A stretch of 64,000 nucleotides of DNA from CAWCKS01 sp963763485. GTDB taxonomy: Bacteria; Pseudomonadota; Alphaproteobacteria; Rhizobiales; Xanthobacteraceae. Numbering within the stretch: position 1 is the stretch's first letter; each line of letters opens with the position of its first letter. The stretch covers positions 1,178,001 through 1,242,000 of the forward strand of contig CAVXOW010000006.1 of the NCBI GenBank assembly GCA_963763485.1, in the 5' to 3' direction. Made by a program: the position numbers and the translations under genes. Of the stretch, positions 1-9,424 are shown piece by piece. Below the pieces are notes generated by a model. It was not told the DNA's origin, ran no database searches, and saw only the letters and a program-made list of their open reading frames with translations.

Positions 1-1
1 C

Positions 2-76
2 GACAGCGCTTTCGCGATGACGACCCGCACCGGGCTTGACGGCCGCGCTGGCATGGCGCGGAAATTGAATGCATAG
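2..76 (+). CDS. C-terminal end of an upstream gene (partial)
   Basis: An open frame enters from the left edge and ends at a TAG at 74-76, leaving 24 residues ending GMARKLNA. It lies 30 bases before the ABC importer operon on the same strand, so it may be the preceding gene of that operon. Too short to assign a function; it could also be non-coding. Confidence 0.3.
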   Translation, partial: DSAFAMTTRTGLDGRAGMARKLNA

Positions 77-106
77 TTTGCGTCTTAAGAAAACGGGGAA
101 TGTGCC

Positions 107-1723
107 ATGCCTCGCGTGTTGTCTGCCGCTATCGCGTCTGCACTGCTGCTGCTGTCGGCTGGGGGTGGGCAGGCCGCCACACCGCGCGATGCCTTGGTCA
201 TGGCGTGGAATCTGGATGCGTTGATCACCTTCGATCCCGCCCAGATCGGCGAGGTGAACGGCGCCGACATCATCGTGGGCAATGTCTGCTCCACGCTTGT
301 GCAGTACGATCCGAAGGATGTGACGAAGATCATTCCGGGGGCGGCGGAAAGCTGGTCCAGCTCAGCCGACGGATTGACATTGACCTTCAAGCTGCGGAGC
401 GACCTGAAATTCCCGGATGGCACGCCGGCCACCGCCGAGGATGCGGCTTGGTCGCTTCAGCGAGCCGTGCTGCTGGGATATTTCTCCAGCGCGAACCTGA
501 CCCAATGGGGCTTCAACAAGGACCAGATCGCCGACCAGATCCAGGCCACCGACGCCACGACGCTGGTTCTGAAGCTGTCGAAGCCTTACCCAGCCGCGCT
601 GCTGCTGTCCGCCGCGTTCGCCAACAACAACGTCGCCACGATTCTCAGCAAGGCTGCCGGGCTGAAGAACGCGAAGACCGCGGATGGGAAGTCCGATCTG
701 GGCAATGCCTTCTTCAAGACGGCGCCGGTGTGCGTCGGCCCGTACCATGTCGCGCGCTGGGACGCGAATGACGTGGTGATCCTGGAGCGCAACGATAATT
801 ATTTCGGCCCCAAGCCCGGCCTGCGGCGCATCATCATCCGCCACGTGCCGGAATCCAGCGCGGAGCGGCTGTTGCTGGAGAAGGGCGATATCGACGTGGC
901 CCGCCTGTTGAGCACCGACGATTTGAAGGCACTGGAGTCCAACAAGGACATCCATATCGAACAGACGTTGCATGCAGGGCATGACCTATCTGGCCATGAA
1001 CACCAACGACCCGATCCTCGGCAACCCGAAGGTGCGCGAGGCGGTCCGCTATCTGATCGATTACGACGGGCTCGGCCAACACCATCCTGCCCTATAAGGG
1101 CACGCCGCGTGCCGACCTGGTGCCGGAGGGCGCCTTCGCCGCGCTGGATCGCAAGGAGGGAGAGCCGTTCTCGCTGGATCTCGCGAAGGCCAAGCAATTG
1201 CTGACCGAGGCCGGCTATCCCGACGGCTTCAGCAAGAAGATGATCCTGTCGGCCAACGACATCGCCCCTGCCATCGCTCAGCATATCGCAACCAACGCGG
1301 CCAAGGTCGGCATCAAGCTCGAGCTGGAGCAGATGGCTGACGCCAACCTGTTCACCCGCGGCCGCAACCGCGATTTCGAAGTGCAGCTGGTGGGCTGGTT
1401 CGCCGGCTACCCGGACGCAGACGCCATGGTCTCCCGCCACGCCATCAATCCGGATCCGCGGCCGGAGGCGAAGCTGGTGGGCATTCCGGTATGGCGAACG
1501 GGTTGGCAGAAGCACTGACATCAACGCCAAGGCGGAGGCCGCGCGGCTGGAGCAGGATCCGGTCAAACGAACGGCGATGTACAAGGATATCCAGACCTAC
1601 ATGATGCATAACGGCCCGATGGCCTACATCTATCAGGCCATCCGCCCGATCGCCGTTCGCACTTCCGTGAAGGGCTTCGTGATCGGGCCATTCAGCGTGA
1701 ACTACGCGAGCGCTTCGAAGTAA
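107..1723 (+). pseudogene. Peptide/nickel-type ABC transporter substrate-binding protein, frame-broken
   Basis: Periplasmic solute-binding protein of the SBP_bac_5 (DppA/OppA) family, the first gene of an importer operon. The start at 107 gives an N-terminal signal peptide of about 24 residues ending near GGGQAA, then the family-typical segments with the VNGADIIVG region and the LTFKLRSDLKFPDGTPATAEDAAW region. The frame breaks near 965-975, where the continuation QGMTYLAMNTNDPIL lies in another frame. It breaks again near 1080, after which VPEGAFAALDRKEGEPFS resumes, and near 1480-1500, before a C-terminus ending NYASASK at the TAA of 1721-1723. Summed length is about 535 codons, normal for the family, so nothing large is missing. 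Either the gene is dead through single-base indels or the assembly is faulty here. Substrate cannot be inferred. Confidence 0.85.
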
Positions 1724-1728
1724 ATTCG

Positions 1729-2746
1729 ATGCACCTATCTTTGTTGAAGGCGGCGGCGCGGCAGGCGGGCTCGGTGTCGACGACGCTGCTCGGCCTGCTC
1801 GCGCTGACTTTTTTCATGGGCCGCATGCTGCCGAACGATCCGGTGCTGGCGATCGTCGGTGATCAGGCAGACCAGGCCACCTACGACATGGTGCACCACC
1901 AGCTGGGCCTGGATAAGCCACTTTACGTGCAGTTCTATCTGTATATTCGCGCGATGCTGTCAGGCGATTTCGGCAATGCGCTGTTCACCGGCCACAGCGT
2001 CGCCGACGACCTGATGAAAGTGTTTCCGGCCACGGTCGAACTGGCGACCTTCGCCATCATCATCGGCGTTGGCATCGGCGTGCCGCTGGGCATGCTGGCG
2101 GCGGTGTATCGCAGCAGCATCATCGATCATGTCGCCCGCGTGGTCGGGCTGTTGGGCTATTCCAGCCCGGCCTTCTGGCTCGGACTGATGGGGCTGATCC
2201 TGTTCTACGCCACGCTGGATTGGGTCGGCGGGCCCGGCCGGCTGGATGTCGCGTACATGGACAGTATCGAGACCCACACCGGGCTTCATGACCATCGATG
2301 CGCTGTGGGAGGGCGACATGGATGTGTTCTGGAACGCGCTCAGCCATATCGTGCTGCCCGGCGCCATCCTGGGCTACGGCTCCATGGCCTATATCAGCCG
2401 CATGACACGCAGCTTCATGCTGGAGCAGCTGGCGCAGGAATATGTCGTGGCGGCGCGCGTGAAAGGCCTGTCGCGCTGGGCGGTGATCCGCCGCCACGCG
2501 TTCCGCAACATCCTGGTGCAGCTCGTCACGGTCATCGCGCTCGCCTACGCCTTCCTGCTGGAAGGCGCGGTGTTGACCGAGACCGTGTTCGCCTGGCCCG
2601 GCTTCGGCCGCTACCTTGTCGCCGGCCTGCTGGCGGGCGACATGAACGCTGTGCTGGCCTGCGTGCTGATCGTCGGCATCATCTTCATCGGCCTCAATCT
2701 GATGACCGACCTGCTGTATCGTCTGCTGGACCCGCGCACGCGATGA
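1729..2746 (+). pseudogene. ABC transporter permease (DppB/NikB type), frame-broken
   Basis: Inner-membrane permease, second gene of the importer operon, starting 5 bases after the binding-protein stop. The first part (to about 2270) shows the N-terminal membrane segment LGLLALTFFMGRMLPNDPV and the TVELATFAIIIGVGIGVPLG region. The second part, in another frame, holds the BPD_transp_1 EAA-loop region (EYVVAARVKGLSRWAVIRRH) and the final helices, ending LLDPRTR. One frame shift near 2265-2280 separates them. The stop overlaps the next start in an ATGATGA arrangement, which shows the original translational coupling. Total about 339 codons, as expected for DppB homologues. Confidence 0.85.
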
Positions 2747-3674
2747 TGAATCGGCCAGCGCTCATGACCGCGAGTCCGCGCCTGGCTCACCGCCGAGGTC
2801 ACCACTCTCGCCGTGGCAGGCACGGCTGCAGCGGCGCATATTTCGGCTGGCTGCGTCTGCGGCGGCAACGGGTTGACGATGTTCGGGCTCGCCGTGCTGC
2901 TGTTCCTGGTGATGGTTGCCGCGCTCGGCACCATGGATCGCGCCGCAATGGCTACAACGACGCAAGAGTCTCGCGGACGCGGCTGGCTGCCGCCGAGCGC
3001 CGCGCATTGGTTCGGCACCGATGATCTGGGACGCGACATGCTGTCCCGCATCGTCTACGGCACGCGCATCACGCTGATGATCGCCTGCCTGGTGGCGGTG
3101 ATCGCGGCGCCGCTGGGCCTGCTTGGTCGGCACCGCCGCCGGTTATTTCGGCGGCTGGGTCGACACGGTGCTGATGCGCATCAACGACGTCTTCCTGTCC
3201 TTCCCCGGCCTGATCCTGGCGCTCGGCTTTCGTCGCAGCACTTGGGCCGGGCATCCGCAACGCCGTCATCGCCATCGCGCTGACCGCCTGGCCGCCGATC
3301 GCACGACTGGCGCGGGCGGAGACGCTGACCTTGCGCAATGCCGACTACATCGCCGCCGTGCGCATCCAGGGCGCGTCTGCCTTGCGCATCATCCTGCGCC
3401 ATGTCGTGCCGATGTGCCTGCCATCGGTCGTCGTGCGCATCACGCTCAACATGGCCGGCATCATCATCACCGCCGCCGGCCTCGGCTTTCTCGGCCTCGG
3501 CGCGCAGCCGCCGATGCCGGAATGGGGGTCGATGCTGTCGAGCGGGCCGCGCCCAATCTGAGCGGGGCGTGGTGGATTTCCGCGGTGCCGGGCATCGCCA
3601 TCCTGATGACCAGCCTCGCCTTCAACCTGCTCGGCGACGGGCTGCGCGACGTGCTGGATCCGAGGTCGGAATGA
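2743..3674 (+). pseudogene. ABC transporter permease (DppC type), frame-broken several times
   Basis: Third gene of the importer operon. Family landmarks are present but scattered over all three frames: NGLTMFGLAVLLFLVMVAAL, an APWIAP piece near 2930, the signature HWFGTDDLGRDMLSRIVYGTR, GYFGGWVDTVLMRINDVFLSFP, the EAA loop AAVRIQGASALRIILRHV, and the C-terminal LAFNLLGDGLRDVLDPR. I count at least five frame changes (near 2868, 2930-2960, 3120, 3235 and 3555). No single frame yields a functional permease. Start is at 2743 or 2746, overlapping the previous stop. Confidence 0.8.
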
Positions 3675-3675
3675 T

Positions 3676-4519
3676 GTGACCGCGCAATTGATCGGTCGAG
3701 GATCTCCGGGTGCGCTTCCGCACGCGCGCGGCGGGTGGTGGAAGCGGTGCGCGGCGTGTCCTTCACGCGTGGGGCGCGAGAAGGTCGGCATTGTCGGCGA
3801 ATCCGGTTCCGGCAAAGTCCATGACCGGACGCGCGATTCTGCGGCTGTCGCCGCCGCAGGCGCGGGTGACGGCGAAGACGTTGCAGTTCCAGGAGATCGA
3901 CCTCTCCGCCGTGCACTGAGCGGCAAATGCTGAAAGTGCGGGGCCGGCGCATTTCCATGATCATGCAGGATCCGAAATTCGCGCTCGATCCGGTGATGCG
4001 CGTGGGCGACCAGATTGCCGAGGCCATCCCGGCCGAGCGCCGCGGCAGCCGCGCGCAGGATCGCGAGCGCGTGCTGGCGATGCTGGAGTCCGTGCAGATC
4101 CGCGACCCCAGGCGGGTGTTCGAGCTGTATCCGCATGAAGTCTCCGGCGGCATGGGCCAGCGCGTCATGATCGCCATGATGCTGATGCCCGAACCATCCC
4201 TGCTGATCGCGGACGAGCCGACCTCCGCCCTCGACGTGACGGTGCGGATGCGCGTGCTGGCCATCCTGGACGAACTGGCGGCCCAGCGTGACCTTGGCCT
4301 GATCTTCATCAGCCACGATCTCAACCTCGTCGCCTCGTTCTGCGACCGCGTGCTGATCATGTATGCCGGCCGCATCGTCGAGGAATGCGCGGCCAGCGAG
4401 TTGGCGCGTGCGCAGCACCCCTATACGCGCGGACTGCTCGCATCTCTCCCCCGGGTCGGCGATACGCGCGCCACGGCTGCCGGTGCTGACGCGCGACCCG
4501 GCCTGGCTGTCCGTCGTGA
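3676..4519 (+). pseudogene. ABC transporter ATP-binding protein (DppD/OppD type), frame-broken
   Basis: First ATPase of the importer. The likely GTG start at 3676 is followed by pieces in different frames: VEDLRVRFRTR, then VGIVGESGSGK (Walker A) and TGRAILRLSPPQARVTAK. From about 3927 a long single frame carries ISMIMQDPKFALDP, the signature EVSGGMGQRVMIAMML, Walker B LLIADEPTSALDVTV and the H-loop FISHDLNL. Another shift near 4455-4465 leads to a C-terminus whose predicted TGA (4517-4519) overlaps the GTG of the next ATPase. At least four frame changes, so a working product is unlikely as read. Confidence 0.8.
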
Positions 4520-5274
4520 TCACTGTCAAAAACCTGCGCGTCAGCTTCGGCGCGATGCGCGCGGTGGACGACGTGTCCTTCCATGTCGACGCCGAGGAAA
4601 CATTCGGCCTCGTCGGCGAATCCGGCTGCGGCAAATCCACACTGCTGCGCGTGCTATGCGGCCTGAACCGCGACTGGCAGGGCGAGATTACGATCGCCGG
4701 CGAGGCCATCACGCCGAACCGCAGCCGCGCCTTCTTCAAGAGCGTGCAGATGGTGTTTCAGGATCCCTACGGCTCCCTGCACCCACGCCACAGCGTGAAC
4801 GCCGTGCTGACCGAGCCGCTCGCCATCCATCGCATGGACCGCGTCGACGCGCGCGTCGCCGAGATGCTGGACCAGGTGGGGCTCGGCGCCGCTTTCCGCT
4901 ACCGCTACCCGCACCAGCTTTCCGGCGGCCAGCGCCAGCGCCTGGCCATCGCCCGCGCGCTGATCCTTGAGCCAAAAGTGCTGCTGCTGGATGAGCCGAC
5001 CTCGGCACTGGACGTATCGGTGCAGGCGGAAATCCTGAACCTGCTGAAGGAAATCCGGCAAACGCGCCGACTGACCTGCATCCTGGTCAGCCACGATTTG
5101 GCGGTGATCTCTTATATGTGCGGCCGGATCGGCGTGATGAACAACGGCAAGATCCTGGAAGAATTGTCGGCCACACAACTGAACAGCAACACCGGCCACC
5201 ATCGCTACACCGTACAGTTACTGACCGCGAGCCGGGGCTATGACCACGCGCTGGCAAAGGAATTGCCCGACTGA
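4516..5274 (+). CDS. ABC transporter ATP-binding protein (DppF/NikE type)
   Basis: Second ATPase of the importer and the only gene of this operon with an unbroken frame (252 residues from the GTG at 4516). It shows Walker A GESGCGKST (about residues 34-42), the Q-loop FQDPYGSLHPR, the signature LSGGQRQRLAIARAL, Walker B VLLLDEPTSALD and the switch His in LVSHDLAV. It is shorter than typical DppF (about 320-330 residues) because it ends soon after the nucleotide-binding domain and lacks the usual C-terminal oligopeptide-transporter extension, as in some NikE-like ATPases. The GTG overlaps the decayed stop of the preceding ATPase. With partners broken it would have no permease from this operon to energise. 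Confidence 0.85.
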   Translation: MITVKNLRVSFGAMRAVDDVSFHVDAEETFGLVGESGCGKSTLLRVLCGLNRDWQGEITIAGEAITPNRSRAFFKSVQMVFQDPYGSLHPRHSVNAVLTEPLAIHRMDRVDARVAEMLDQVGLGAAFRYRYPHQLSGGQRQRLAIARALILEPKVLLLDEPTSALDVSVQAEILNLLKEIRQTRRLTCILVSHDLAVISYMCGRIGVMNNGKILEELSATQLNSNTGHHRYTVQLLTASRGYDHALAKELPD

Positions 5275-5335
5275 CGGCGGGCGCACTGAAGTGATACCAG
5301 GCGGTGAGCGCGTGATGACGAACGAACGCTCCAAA

Positions 5336-5683
5336 TCAGATAGCGGCGATACCGCCGATTTCAACGAGATGTTTCGGGGTTGCGAGCGGCGCCCCGACAG
5401 TCGCGCGCGCCGGCGTGTTGCCCTTCGGCACCCACTTGTCATAGACGCTGTTCATATCAGCGAAATAGCGCATGTCGCTGAGCCAGATTTGCACCGTCAG
5501 CAGTTTCTTCTTGGACGTGCCAGCTTCTTTGAGCAGGCGATCGATCTTCGCCAGGATCTGCTTGGTCTGCCCGACTGCATCCTGACGTAGATCGTCGGCG
5601 GTCTGGCCGGCGAGATAAACGATGCCGTTATGAACAGAGGCGCCAGACAGGCGCGGCCCCGGTGCAAGTCGTTTGATCGTCAT
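5336..5683 (-). CDS. RidA/YjgF/UK114-family protein
   Basis: Small soluble protein of the RidA family (115 residues). The family includes enamine/imine deaminases that remove reactive intermediates of amino-acid metabolism, and other members of unknown activity. Seen here: GIVYLAGQTADD near the N-terminus, the conserved KIDRLLKEAGTSKKKLLTVQIWLSD core, and WVPKGNTPARATVGAPLA towards the C-terminus, where family members carry the active-site Arg (here in PARATV). The start at 5683 is preferred over an upstream ATG because a GGGGGA Shine-Dalgarno lies just before it. It converges on the ABC importer operon. Confidence 0.88.
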   Translation of the reverse strand: MTIKRLAPGPRLSGASVHNGIVYLAGQTADDLRQDAVGQTKQILAKIDRLLKEAGTSKKKLLTVQIWLSDMRYFADMNSVYDKWVPKGNTPARATVGAPLATPKHLVEIGGIAAI

Positions 5684-5765
5684 GAAGTCCCCCGAAAGTT
5701 TGGTGCCTGCAATCCCTTGCATCATACACACGTGCGCCGTGCACTAAAGAGCCGATGGCCAAACT

Positions 5766-5791
5766 CATGAGCTTTTCAGAGAAAGCTCATG
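5766..5791. repeat. Perfect 10-bp inverted repeat (hairpin)
   Basis: Arms catgagcttt (5766-5775) and aaagctcatg (5782-5791) with a 6-base loop, between the RidA start and the end of the SDR gene. No T-run follows on either strand, so it may be a transcript-stabilising hairpin or operator rather than a classical terminator. Confidence 0.5.
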
Positions 5792-5900
5792 ACCTTCGTG
5801 TTTGGAATCGTCTTGGCAACTCTTATGAGTTCCGCGACTGACATGGCGCCGGTTGGTTCAGCCCTTACGGAGCAGTTCGCACAGGCCGATCGCCCTGCCC

Positions 5901-6734
5901 TCATTGTCGATCGGGGTTGTAGACCCTGATCGGCCGATGGGTTTTGTAGGCGGGGCTCTGGTTGGACCACATGACGCCGGTGGCACCGCCGCCGTCAACG
6001 ACAATGGCTTGACCGGTCACGAAACTCGAACGGTCACTCGCCAGAAAAACTGCCATCTGTGCGATGTCGTCCGGCACCCCGGGCCGGGGTATCGGTTGCA
6101 GGGTCGCAAAACCGGCGATGCGATCCTCGATGAGTGAATCAGGCCGGCCGACCGTATTGGTGGAAAGTGGTGTCGCGATGGCGCCCGGGCAAATGCAATT
6201 GACCCGGATTGAATCCGGCCCGAGTTGCATCGCGGCGGCTTTGGTCAAGTGGATGACAGCGGCCTTGGCGGCTGAATAGATGATTGGCCCGCGGCCGGCA
6301 GTTACCCCGGCGATCGAGCCGGTGTTGATAATCGAGCCACCACCCTGTTTGCGCATGATCAGCACTGCGTGTTTCACGCCGAGGAAAACGCCGCGAACAA
6401 GGACGTCGAACGTCAGGTCAAACTCGTCGACCGGAATATCCTCGATCGGCCCGAGCGCACCACCGAAGCCCGCATTATTGAAGATGCAGTCGAGCCGGCC
6501 CCAGCGGCCGACCGCCGTATCGATCGCCGTCTTCACCTGATCCTCCTGGCGGACCTCGCAGCTGACGAAAGTTGCGGCTGTACCGAGTTCTTCAGCCAGC
6601 GCCTCACCCCGCTCACGCTGCATGTCGGCAATAACGACGCGCGCACCCTCCTTGACGAAGAGGCGCACGGTCGCCGCACCGATTCCGCTGGCGCCCCCGG
6701 TGATGACTGCTACCTTGCCTTCCAGTTCCGCCAT
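5901..6734 (-). CDS. SDR-family NAD(P)-dependent oxidoreductase
   Basis: Classical short-chain dehydrogenase of 277 residues. It has the cofactor motif TGGASGIG near residue 12, the structural NNAG motif, a serine in NTGSIAG, and the catalytic YxxxK as YSAAK, followed by the CPGAIATPL loop. The Asp in VVIADMQ after the second strand suggests NAD preference (inference). The C-terminus extends about 25 residues past the usual VDGG ending. AGAGGG upstream supports the start. It lies downstream of the GMC oxidoreductase on the same strand, so it may oxidise or reduce an alcohol/ketone in the same pathway. Confidence 0.9.
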   Translation of the reverse strand: MAELEGKVAVITGGASGIGAATVRLFVKEGARVVIADMQRERGEALAEELGTAATFVSCEVRQEDQVKTAIDTAVGRWGRLDCIFNNAGFGGALGPIEDIPVDEFDLTFDVLVRGVFLGVKHAVLIMRKQGGGSIINTGSIAGVTAGRGPIIYSAAKAAVIHLTKAAAMQLGPDSIRVNCICPGAIATPLSTNTVGRPDSLIEDRIAGFATLQPIPRPGVPDDIAQMAVFLASDRSSFVTGQAIVVDGGGATGVMWSNQSPAYKTHRPIRVYNPDRQ

Positions 6735-6827
6735 GTCTGCATTCCCTCTTTTATCTTGTATGTGTCAGCCGCACGCGGCGGCGCTGGTTGACTTAAAACC
6801 GTCTCGCACTCGGCTGCCGTGTCAGGC

Positions 6828-8420
6828 TTAAGCTGCATCCTCGCGGATCATCGCAGCGCCCTTCTCGCCGATCATGATGGCGGGCGCGTTGGTGTTGCCA
6901 GTCGTGAGCGTCGGCATCACCGAGGCGTCGATCACGCGCAGGCCCTGGATACCGTGCACGCGCAGCCGTGAATCGACGACGGCGCGCGGATCCTCGCCCA
7001 TCTTGCATGTGCCGACGGGGTGATAGAGCGTGTTGCCGAAGCGGCGGGCGTAGTCGAGCAGGTCGGCGTCGCTGTTGAGCTCGGGGCCGGGTTTGGTCTC
7101 GCCCAGACTGTGCTGGGCGAGCGCAGGTGCGGAGAAGATGCGCCGGACATGACGCACGCCGCCCAAGAGAGCGAGTTCGTCGGTACGCGTCGTAAAATAG
7201 TTCGGTCGGATCGCGGGCCGCGCGAATGGATCCGCCGACTCCGCCATGATGGTTCCGCGCGAATCGGGCTTCACCACGCAGACAACGCAGCTCATTCCCG
7301 GCTCGTCATCGAGCTGGCCGAACTTCAGAGGGTGGGTGCTGCCGGGCGTGAACAGGAGTTGCAGGTCGGGCGAGGCGAGGCCCTCGCGGCTGTCGCAGAA
7401 CACTTGTGCCGTGGTGACGCCGAAGGTCAGCGCGCCCTTGCCGGTCAGGAAGAAGCGCGCGATCTCTGGCAGCACGCGCGGGACGCGCGCCAGCTCGTTC
7501 ACCGTCGGCGTGCCCTGCACGCGATTCACGACGCGAACCACATAGTGGTCGATCAGGTTCGAGCCGACGCCCGGCAGGTCGTGCACGACGCCGATCCCTA
7601 GGGATTGCAGATGGGCCGCCGGGCCCACGCCGGAGACCTGCAGGATATGCGGTGAGTTCACCGTGCCGCCGGACACGATCACCTCGCGGTTGGCGCGCAC
7701 GGTGGTGAGTTTTCCGTCGCGCTGAAATTCGACTCCCGTGCAGCGCCTGCCCTCGAACAGGAGCTTGCCGCCCTGCGCATTGGTCTCGACGCGCAGGTTG
7801 GGGCGCCGCCGCGCCTCGCGCAAAAAAGTCTGCGCCGTCGAACCGCGCCAGCGGCCGCGGCGCGTCATCTGCGAGTAGCCGACGCCATGGCGTTGCTTGC
7901 CATTGAGGTCGGGATTGAACGGGAAGCCCGCCTGCTGTGCGGCCTCGACGAAGCGATGGGTGAGCGGCAGGATGGTGCGGTAGTCCTCGACCTTGAGCGG
8001 GCCGCCCTGGCCGCGCACCTCGCCGTCGCCCTTCTGCACATAGTGCTCGGACTTCCTGAAGTAGGGCAGCACGTCGTCGTAGCTCCAGCCCTGGCAGCCC
8101 ATCTGCGCCCAGCCGTCGAAGTCGGCCGGCGCACCGCGCACGTAGAGCATGCCGTTGATCGACGACGAGCCGCCGAGCGTGCGGCCGCGCGGCCAGTCGA
8201 TACGCCGCTCGCCCGAGGTCTTCTCCGGCTCGGTCGTATAGTTCCAGTTGACCAGCGGGTTGCGCAGCAGCGAGCGCATGCCGGCCGGGATATGGATCAT
8301 CGGATACCAGTCGCTCGGTCCGGCCTCGAGCACGATCACCGAAGCGCCGCTCTCGGACAGGCGTGCAGCAACTGTGCATCCCGCCGAGCCGGCACCGACG
8401 ACGACATAGTCTGCCTGCAT
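6828..8420 (-). CDS. GMC-family FAD-dependent oxidoreductase (choline-dehydrogenase-like)
   Basis: Glucose-methanol-choline oxidoreductase of 530 residues that oxidises an alcohol using FAD. The N-terminal Rossmann motif VVGAGSAGC is immediately followed by ARLSESG. The GMC signature around RGRTLGGSSSINGMLYVRG and the second signature GGTVNSPHILQVSGVGP are clear. The C-terminal active site carries His in YHPVGTCKMGEDP and Asn in LTTGNTNAPAIMIGEKGA. The start at 8420 was chosen because the protein begins at the FAD-binding strand as usual and GGGGAG lies upstream; 44 more codons are open upstream. Same strand as the CMD-like gene before it and the SDR after it. Confidence 0.92.
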   Translation of the reverse strand: MQADYVVVGAGSAGCTVAARLSESGASVIVLEAGPSDWYPMIHIPAGMRSLLRNPLVNWNYTTEPEKTSGERRIDWPRGRTLGGSSSINGMLYVRGAPADFDGWAQMGCQGWSYDDVLPYFRKSEHYVQKGDGEVRGQGGPLKVEDYRTILPLTHRFVEAAQQAGFPFNPDLNGKQRHGVGYSQMTRRGRWRGSTAQTFLREARRRPNLRVETNAQGGKLLFEGRRCTGVEFQRDGKLTTVRANREVIVSGGTVNSPHILQVSGVGPAAHLQSLGIGVVHDLPGVGSNLIDHYVVRVVNRVQGTPTVNELARVPRVLPEIARFFLTGKGALTFGVTTAQVFCDSREGLASPDLQLLFTPGSTHPLKFGQLDDEPGMSCVVCVVKPDSRGTIMAESADPFARPAIRPNYFTTRTDELALLGGVRHVRRIFSAPALAQHSLGETKPGPELNSDADLLDYARRFGNTLYHPVGTCKMGEDPRAVVDSRLRVHGIQGLRVIDASVMPTLTTGNTNAPAIMIGEKGAAMIREDAA

Positions 8421-8505
8421 CCCTGTTGCTCCCCGGCAATGGCGGCCGTCTATATTGCCGCCGTCAGGAAATCGAAGTTGCGTGGGTCGTCGTCCAGCGC
8501 TCCCC

Positions 8506-9069
8506 TCAGCGCTGAATGCCGGTCGCTCCGTCTGGAACATCGTAGAAGGCAAGCGTCATCGCGACGCTCGAGTAATGCCCCATCAGGGTGATCACGTCAG
8601 TAGTTCCGACATGACCGAGGGCCTTGACCGCGCGGTCGTACAGTCCGCGCGGCACCCATCGCGCGTTGCACAGGACTGTCGCCACCTCGTAGACGATCTG
8701 TTCGCGTTCGTCGTCGAATGCGGTCGGCATTCCACCGATCATCGCCTCGACTGCGGCGGCCGGTAGTCCGACTTCCTTTGCCCGGCGCTCGTGCGCGGCG
8801 GTCGGATAGGCCGAGTGCCAGTGGCTTGTGATGACACAGACCGCGATCTCCCGCTCGCGCTCGGTCAGCGAGTAGCCACCCGGTTGAAAATGAGTTCCGA
8901 AAGCACTGATGACCTTGGCGAGCTTCGGATTGTGGATCCAGATTTTGACCGGGCCCGGCAAGCGCCCGCGCGCCTTGATGATGGTGTCGTACGCATCCTT
9001 CTGTTCAGGGGTCATCTGGTCGTAGGGGATTTCGGCGTAGCGTCCGAAGGTCGGGGTATCCGATGACAC
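8506..9069 (-). CDS. Carboxymuconolactone decarboxylase-like protein
   Basis: Helical protein of the CMD/AhpD superfamily (187 residues). Seen: EIPYDQMTPEQKDAYDTI at the N-terminus, GRLPGPVKIWIHNPKLAKVISAFG, LTEREREIAVCVITSHWHSAYPTAAHERRAKEVGL and a second half with VGTTDVITLMGHYSSVAMTL. The AhpD CxxC pair is absent, so peroxidase activity is unlikely. The start is the GTG at 9069: a perfect GGAGGT lies five bases upstream of it and inside the longer frame. It leads the CMD-GMC-SDR run on the minus strand, so a role in the same pathway is inferred; the reaction is unknown. Confidence 0.85.
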   Translation of the reverse strand: MSSDTPTFGRYAEIPYDQMTPEQKDAYDTIIKARGRLPGPVKIWIHNPKLAKVISAFGTHFQPGGYSLTEREREIAVCVITSHWHSAYPTAAHERRAKEVGLPAAAVEAMIGGMPTAFDDEREQIVYEVATVLCNARWVPRGLYDRAVKALGHVGTTDVITLMGHYSSVAMTLAFYDVPDGATGIQR

Positions 9070-9424
9070 TTTTACCTCCCGTTTCATCGTTCTGGTTGAT
9101 CGCACATTTGACCATTGTGGCCGCGACAAAGCTAGCCAAGCATGACCGCAGGATGGACGCGAGCATGAACGGTAATGTTCGCTGCGGCAGGCGGCTCGCC
9201 TGGAAGAATCTCGGATGTGCGTTGGATCAACACCGGGCAGATACGATGCGGCTCGATCAAGCCGCGAAGAACGTTGCGCTCGGATTTGAATGGTCTTCAC
9301 ATGGCAGGCTGCCCTGTGGTCTGCCGATGAACGACGCGATGTTTGCGGTTGCCATCGCAACTCTAAAGCAGCTTGTCCAAATCGGTCGCGTGCCGAAATG
9401 GCTTGATTTTGCGCCTCGCGAGCC
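9070..9424. other. Intergenic stretch, nothing recognised
   Basis: About 355 bases between the CMD-like gene and the M20 peptidase. Long frames on the plus strand here are antisense shadows of the neighbours. It probably holds the promoter of the CMD-GMC-SDR run, but I could not place one convincingly. Confidence 0.5.

Noticed and set aside
3345..4739. A 464-codon open frame on the minus strand opposite the ATPase genes
   Set aside because: It is antisense to recognisable Walker and signature motifs on the plus strand; high third-position G+C keeps antisense frames open, and its translation is Arg/His-rich without domains.
5776..5970. A 64-codon minus-strand frame after the SDR gene
   Set aside because: It overlaps the SDR C-terminus in another frame and contains no plausible start with a ribosome binding site.
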